DNA from: Bacteroides salyersiae WAL 10018 = DSM 18765 = JCM 12988
GTDB taxonomy: Bacteria; Bacteroidota; Bacteroidia; Bacteroidales; Bacteroidaceae
Direction: 5' to 3'
Length of the DNA stretch: 64,000 nucleotides
Assembly: GCF_000381365.1 (NCBI RefSeq)
Contig: NZ_KB905468.1
Coordinates: 232,001 to 296,000, forward strand
Below the pieces are notes generated by a model, which made no database searches, was not told where the DNA came from, and was given only the letters and a program-made list of their open reading frames with translations. Each line of letters starts with the position of its first letter. The first letter of the stretch is position 1. Below are positions 61,368 through 64,000 of this stretch, piece by piece. The position numbers and the translations under genes are program-made.

Positions 61368-61396
61368 ATTAATTTATTCAATAGGTGTTTAATACC

Positions 61397-62119
61397 TTAT
61401 TTCTGCGCAGGTTCATTAAGTAAATCCATGAATGCCATCGTTTTCGTTTCCATCTTATTCACCACACGATCCACCAACATTACAAGATAGTTATAAGCAA
61501 ACATAGCAATGATCCCCACTATCAAACCTCCTACAGTAGTAATCATAGCCTCGTAGATACCTCCGGAAAGAAGGGTAATATCAATATTACCGCTACCTGC
61601 ATTGGCCATTTCATAAAAAGCACGCACCATACCGGTAACTGTACCTAAGAAACCGAGCATCGGAGCACCGCCGGCAATCGTAGCCATCACAGGCAAACCT
61701 TTTTCCAATTTTGCCACTTCGATATTCCCGACATTTTCAATAGCAGCCTGCACATCATTCACCGGACGGCCGAGCCGGCTAATCCCTTTCTCGATCATAC
61801 GTGCCGAAGGAGTGTCTACCGTACGGCAATAATTAATGGCCGATTTGATCTCCCCACTATGAATATAATCCTTGATTTTATCCATAAACATCGGATCTTC
61901 CTTATTGGCTTTCCGAATAGCATACATACGCTCGAATAAAATATAGAAACATCCCACAGATAATACTGCAAGCACTATCATGATCCAGCCGCCTTTCACA
62001 GCCATATCAAGCATATTCATTTCTGCCGGTGCATTTACAGTGGTAAGCACCGGATTGGCTGTTGCCAGTGAATCAGCCATATTTGCAGCCCCTTGGGCCA
62101 ATAACAACAGTGTATTCAT
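61397..62119 (-). CDS. exbB: MotA/TolQ/ExbB proton channel protein
   Basis: From the ATG at 62119 the protein has 240 residues with three membrane segments (about 30-60, 140-165, 185-215) and the family signature GGAPMLGFLGTVTGM. The ATG overlaps the pdxJ stop (TAATG), so I use it rather than the TTG at 62131. It forms the channel with ExbD that energises TonB. Confidence 0.93.
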   Translation of the reverse strand: MNTLLLLAQGAANMADSLATANPVLTTVNAPAEMNMLDMAVKGGWIMIVLAVLSVGCFYILFERMYAIRKANKEDPMFMDKIKDYIHSGEIKSAINYCRTVDTPSARMIEKGISRLGRPVNDVQAAIENVGNIEVAKLEKGLPVMATIAGGAPMLGFLGTVTGMVRAFYEMANAGSGNIDITLLSGGIYEAMITTVGGLIVGIIAMFAYNYLVMLVDRVVNKMETKTMAFMDLLNEPAQK

Positions 62120-62832
62120 TAACGGAGACAATTTTTATATTCTTGAATAGTACGCTCAAGTCCCAAATAAAGTGCATCGCTAATCAAAGCATGTCCAATA
62201 GACACTTCATCCAGCCAAGGTATGTTTTTATAAAAGAAGTTTAGATTCAACAGACTCAAATCATGACCGGCATTCAATCCCAGTCCCAATTTGCGTGCCA
62301 CCCTCGCAGCTTCTACAAAAGGAGCTATTGCTACCTCCGGATCTTTAGGAAAAGCTGTGGCATAAGGTTCAGTATAAAGTTCAACCCGGTCGGCTCCGGC
62401 TTTAGCTGCATACTCTATCATCTCCGTATCTGTCGAAACAAACACAGAGGTACGGATACCGGCAGTATTAAATTGATCAAGTACGTCTGTCAGAAAATCA
62501 ATATTGGTCTTTGTATCCCAACCGGAATTTGAAGTAATCTGAGTAGGAGAATCGGGCACTAAAGTCACCTGATGAGGTTTCACTTTCAATACAAGATCGA
62601 TAAATTCAGGAGAAGGATATCCTTCAATATTAAACTCTGTCCGTAATAACGGACGTAAATCATATACGTCGGCTCTACGGATATGCCGTTCATCCGGCCT
62701 AGGATGAACAGTTATCCCATCCGCTCCGAAAGTCTCACAATCAAGTGCCACTTTTACTACATTAGGGATATCCCCTCCACGAGCATTTCTTAAAGTAGCC
62801 ACTTTATTTATGTTCACACTTAATCTGGTCAT
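62119..62832 (-). CDS. pdxJ: Pyridoxine 5'-phosphate synthase
   Basis: PdxJ condenses 1-deoxyxylulose-5-phosphate with an aminoacetone derivative to make pyridoxine phosphate. From ATG 62832 the protein has 237 residues with MTRLSVNINKVATLRNARGG, GADGITVHPRPDERHI, NIEGYPSPEF and ELYTEPYA. The longer frame from 62907 runs over the promoter (-7 box 62854-62861) and is rejected. It shares an operon with exbB, exbD and tonB, an arrangement I know from other Bacteroidetes. Confidence 0.95.
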   Translation of the reverse strand: MTRLSVNINKVATLRNARGGDIPNVVKVALDCETFGADGITVHPRPDERHIRRADVYDLRPLLRTEFNIEGYPSPEFIDLVLKVKPHQVTLVPDSPTQITSNSGWDTKTNIDFLTDVLDQFNTAGIRTSVFVSTDTEMIEYAAKAGADRVELYTEPYATAFPKDPEVAIAPFVEAARVARKLGLGLNAGHDLSLLNLNFFYKNIPWLDEVSIGHALISDALYLGLERTIQEYKNCLR

Positions 62833-62853
62833 CATTACATGAATTGTTTGCTG

Positions 62854-62861
62854 CAAAAATA
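62854..62861 (-). promoter_or_regulatory. Candidate -7 element for pdxJ-exbB-exbD-tonB
   Basis: CAAAAATA on plus reads TATTTTTG on minus and fits TAnnTTTG, 21 nt upstream of the pdxJ ATG. It also serves to choose that start. Confidence 0.6.
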
Positions 62862-62935
62862 CAAATATTAGTAACACCATAACAGCAATACGGAAAAAAA
62901 ATCCCAAATTTGCACCCTAACTAATGTTGTTCAGT

Positions 62936-63820
62936 ATGAAATTTGCTATCTTCGGAAACACATACCAAGCCAAAAAATCATCACATGCAGAAACTCTGTT
63001 TCATATATTAGAAAAACATGGAGCAGAGGTGTATTTATGCAGAGAATTCTATCGCTTTCTGGTGTCGGATATGAAACTTAACATCCATCCGGCCGGTTTG
63101 TTTGATGGAAACAATTTTTCTGTAGACATGGTTATCTGTATTGGGGGAGATGGTACCTTCTTGAAGGCTGCCAGCAGAGTAGGTGACAAGAATATTCCCA
63201 TTTTGGGTATAAATACCGGACGTTTAGGTTTTTTAGCTGATATATCTCCGGCAGAAATGGAAGCCACTTTCGAGGAAATTTATGCCGGACACTATACGGT
63301 AGAAGAACGAAGTGTGCTCCAATTAATCTGTGAAGATAAACATCTACAATGTTCCCCGTTTGCATTGAATGAAATAGCCGTACTAAAACGTGATAGCTCG
63401 TCTATGATAAGTATACGAACTGCAATAAACGGTGCATTCCTCACTACTTATCAAGCGGATGGATTGATTATCGCCACTCCTACCGGATCTACTGCCTATT
63501 CATTAAGTGTAGGAGGTCCTATCATTGTGCCGCATTCAAAAACAATAGCCATTACTCCCGTCGCTCCACACAGTCTTAATGTAAGACCAATCGTCATTCG
63601 TGATGATTGGGAAATAACCCTTGATGTGGAAAGCCGTAGCCACAACTTTCTCATAGCCATTGACGGACGGAGCGAAACATGTAAAGAAACCACTCGCTTA
63701 ACCATCCGTAAAGCTTCCTATGCAATAAAAGTCGTTAAACGTTACGACCATATATTTTTCGATACACTCCGCTCTAAATTAATGTGGGGGGCGGACACGA
63801 GAGAAGGGAGGAAGAATTAA
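62936..63820 (+). CDS. nadK: NAD kinase
   Basis: NadK phosphorylates NAD to NADP. From the ATG at 62936 the protein has 294 residues; the ATG at 62924 would add MLFS and is the alternative. Motifs: the catalytic GGDGTFLKAA loop (with the key Asp), LGINTGRLGFLAD, ATPTGSTAYSLSVGGPIIVP and the C-terminal IDGRSETCKE. It is divergent from pdxJ and is followed 5 nt later by a repeat element. Confidence 0.95.
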   Translation: MKFAIFGNTYQAKKSSHAETLFHILEKHGAEVYLCREFYRFLVSDMKLNIHPAGLFDGNNFSVDMVICIGGDGTFLKAASRVGDKNIPILGINTGRLGFLADISPAEMEATFEEIYAGHYTVEERSVLQLICEDKHLQCSPFALNEIAVLKRDSSSMISIRTAINGAFLTTYQADGLIIATPTGSTAYSLSVGGPIIVPHSKTIAITPVAPHSLNVRPIVIRDDWEITLDVESRSHNFLIAIDGRSETCKETTRLTIRKASYAIKVVKRYDHIFFDTLRSKLMWGADTREGRKN

Positions 63821-63825
63821 TTAAA

Positions 63826-63910
63826 GGGAGATGTGAGAATTGAGATGTGAGAAGCAGGCTGCGCTGTCACGCTGCATAGCATTTCTCCCCTCTCCATTCT
63901 CACATCTCCC
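63826..63910. repeat. Word-repeat inverted element after nadK
   Basis: GGGAGATGTGAGAAT (63826-63840) has its perfect reverse complement at 63896-63910. A second copy of the word (TGAGATGTGAGAA, 63841-63853) follows. The interior (63857-63879) carries GGCTGCGCTGTCACGC, whose complement matches the recQ element core at 18 of 22 positions. It starts 5 nt after the nadK stop. Confidence 0.8.
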
Positions 63911-63959
63911 ATCCTTCTTCTCTCCCCCCCAATTCCTTCCAATACCCCTAAACACAGAA

Positions 63960-63995
63960 ATCCCCTTGCCCCCGTATTCCGGGTTGCAAGGGGAT
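63960..63995. other. Hairpin at the window edge
   Basis: ATCCCCTTGC (63960-63969) pairs with GCAAGGGGAT (63986-63995), with an inner CCCG/CGGG pair. It looks like a terminator for nadK or the next gene beyond the window, but the following T-run, if any, lies outside. Confidence 0.4.
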
Positions 63996-64000
63996 CCTTC

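Noticed and set aside
62605..62907. Extended N-terminus for pdxJ from 62907
   Set aside because: The extra residues form a hydrophobic stretch lacking in the family and cover the -7 box at 62854-62861.
1..64000. CRISPR arrays, tRNA or rRNA genes, IS elements, prophage
   Set aside because: None were seen: repeats are short, irregular or palindromic without spacers, and no transposase, integrase or tRNA-like fold was recognised by reading. A tRNAscan or IS search would be decisive.

Overview
The window is chromosomal DNA from a member of the genus Bacteroides. Three things support this. The gene content is typical of the group: rprX, an EF-G2 paralogue, a hybrid two-component regulator, STN/TonB receptors, DUF4249, DUF4827, DUF1599, and pdxJ inside the exbB-exbD-tonB operon. 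Genes begin with weak or no Shine-Dalgarno sequences. Upstream regions repeatedly carry the Bacteroidales -7 element TAnnTTTG. I cannot assign a species. No rRNA or tRNA gene, CRISPR array, IS element or prophage was seen, so this is mostly core chromosome with a small carbohydrate-use insertion.

Layout. 1-3.7 kb (minus): the 3'-truncated sensor kinase rprX and the EF-G2 gene fusA2. 4.0-14.4 kb: a carbohydrate locus made of a GH2 enzyme, a LamG-LamG-GH30 enzyme with a T9SS-like C-terminal domain and a small unknown ORF (all minus), divergent from a 1360-residue hybrid two-component regulator. It has no susC/susD pair, and the divergent control region holds three exact copies of AATCGTGCA. 14.6-21.6 kb (plus): hemW, then an ECF sigma / lipoprotein / FecR anti-sigma / STN-TonB receptor / DUF4249 set. 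21.7-23.2 kb (plus): a naturally split LysO transporter and a small secreted protein, with a perfect FNR-type palindrome between them. 23.2-38 kb: housekeeping genes (Smr, queA, NUDIX, glmM, DUF4827, DHH phosphoesterase, comEC, rpe, an ECF sigma factor, fmt, a CLC protein, a sugar transferase, tsaC). 38-43.6 kb (plus): thioesterase, recJ, recQ, a TPR protein. 43.7-48.1 kb (plus): the aromatic amino acid operon pheA-aminotransferase-DAHP synthase/chorismate mutase-tyrA, preceded by what looks like a complete transcription attenuator. 48.2-64 kb: dnaG, then minus-strand genes folE, SPOR, tpiA, DoxX, DUF1599, M23, ndk, recG, ispD, DJ-1, tonB, exbD, exbB and pdxJ, with nadK divergent at the end.

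Most notable. (1) A 28-residue leader peptide with 8 Phe and 4 Tyr lies upstream of pheA, followed by competing antiterminator and terminator pairings. This is a Phe/Tyr-sensing switch for the whole operon. (2) A family of intergenic inverted elements occurs at about 33.8, 34.9, 40.4 and 63.8 kb. Their arms are built from short repeated words that differ between copies, while an internal core (CAGCGTGA...CGCAGC, or its GGCTGCGC complement) is kept. I know of no description of them. (3) EF-G2 visibly lacks the catalytic switch II histidine. (4) A small 57-residue ORF sits directly after a 16-bp perfect hairpin between the ECF sigma gene and rpe. (5) Several candidate operators are visible: the FNR-like palindrome at 22605-22630, the inverted repeat upstream of fusA2, four tandem palindromes upstream of tyrA, and the 9-mer repeats of the carbohydrate locus.
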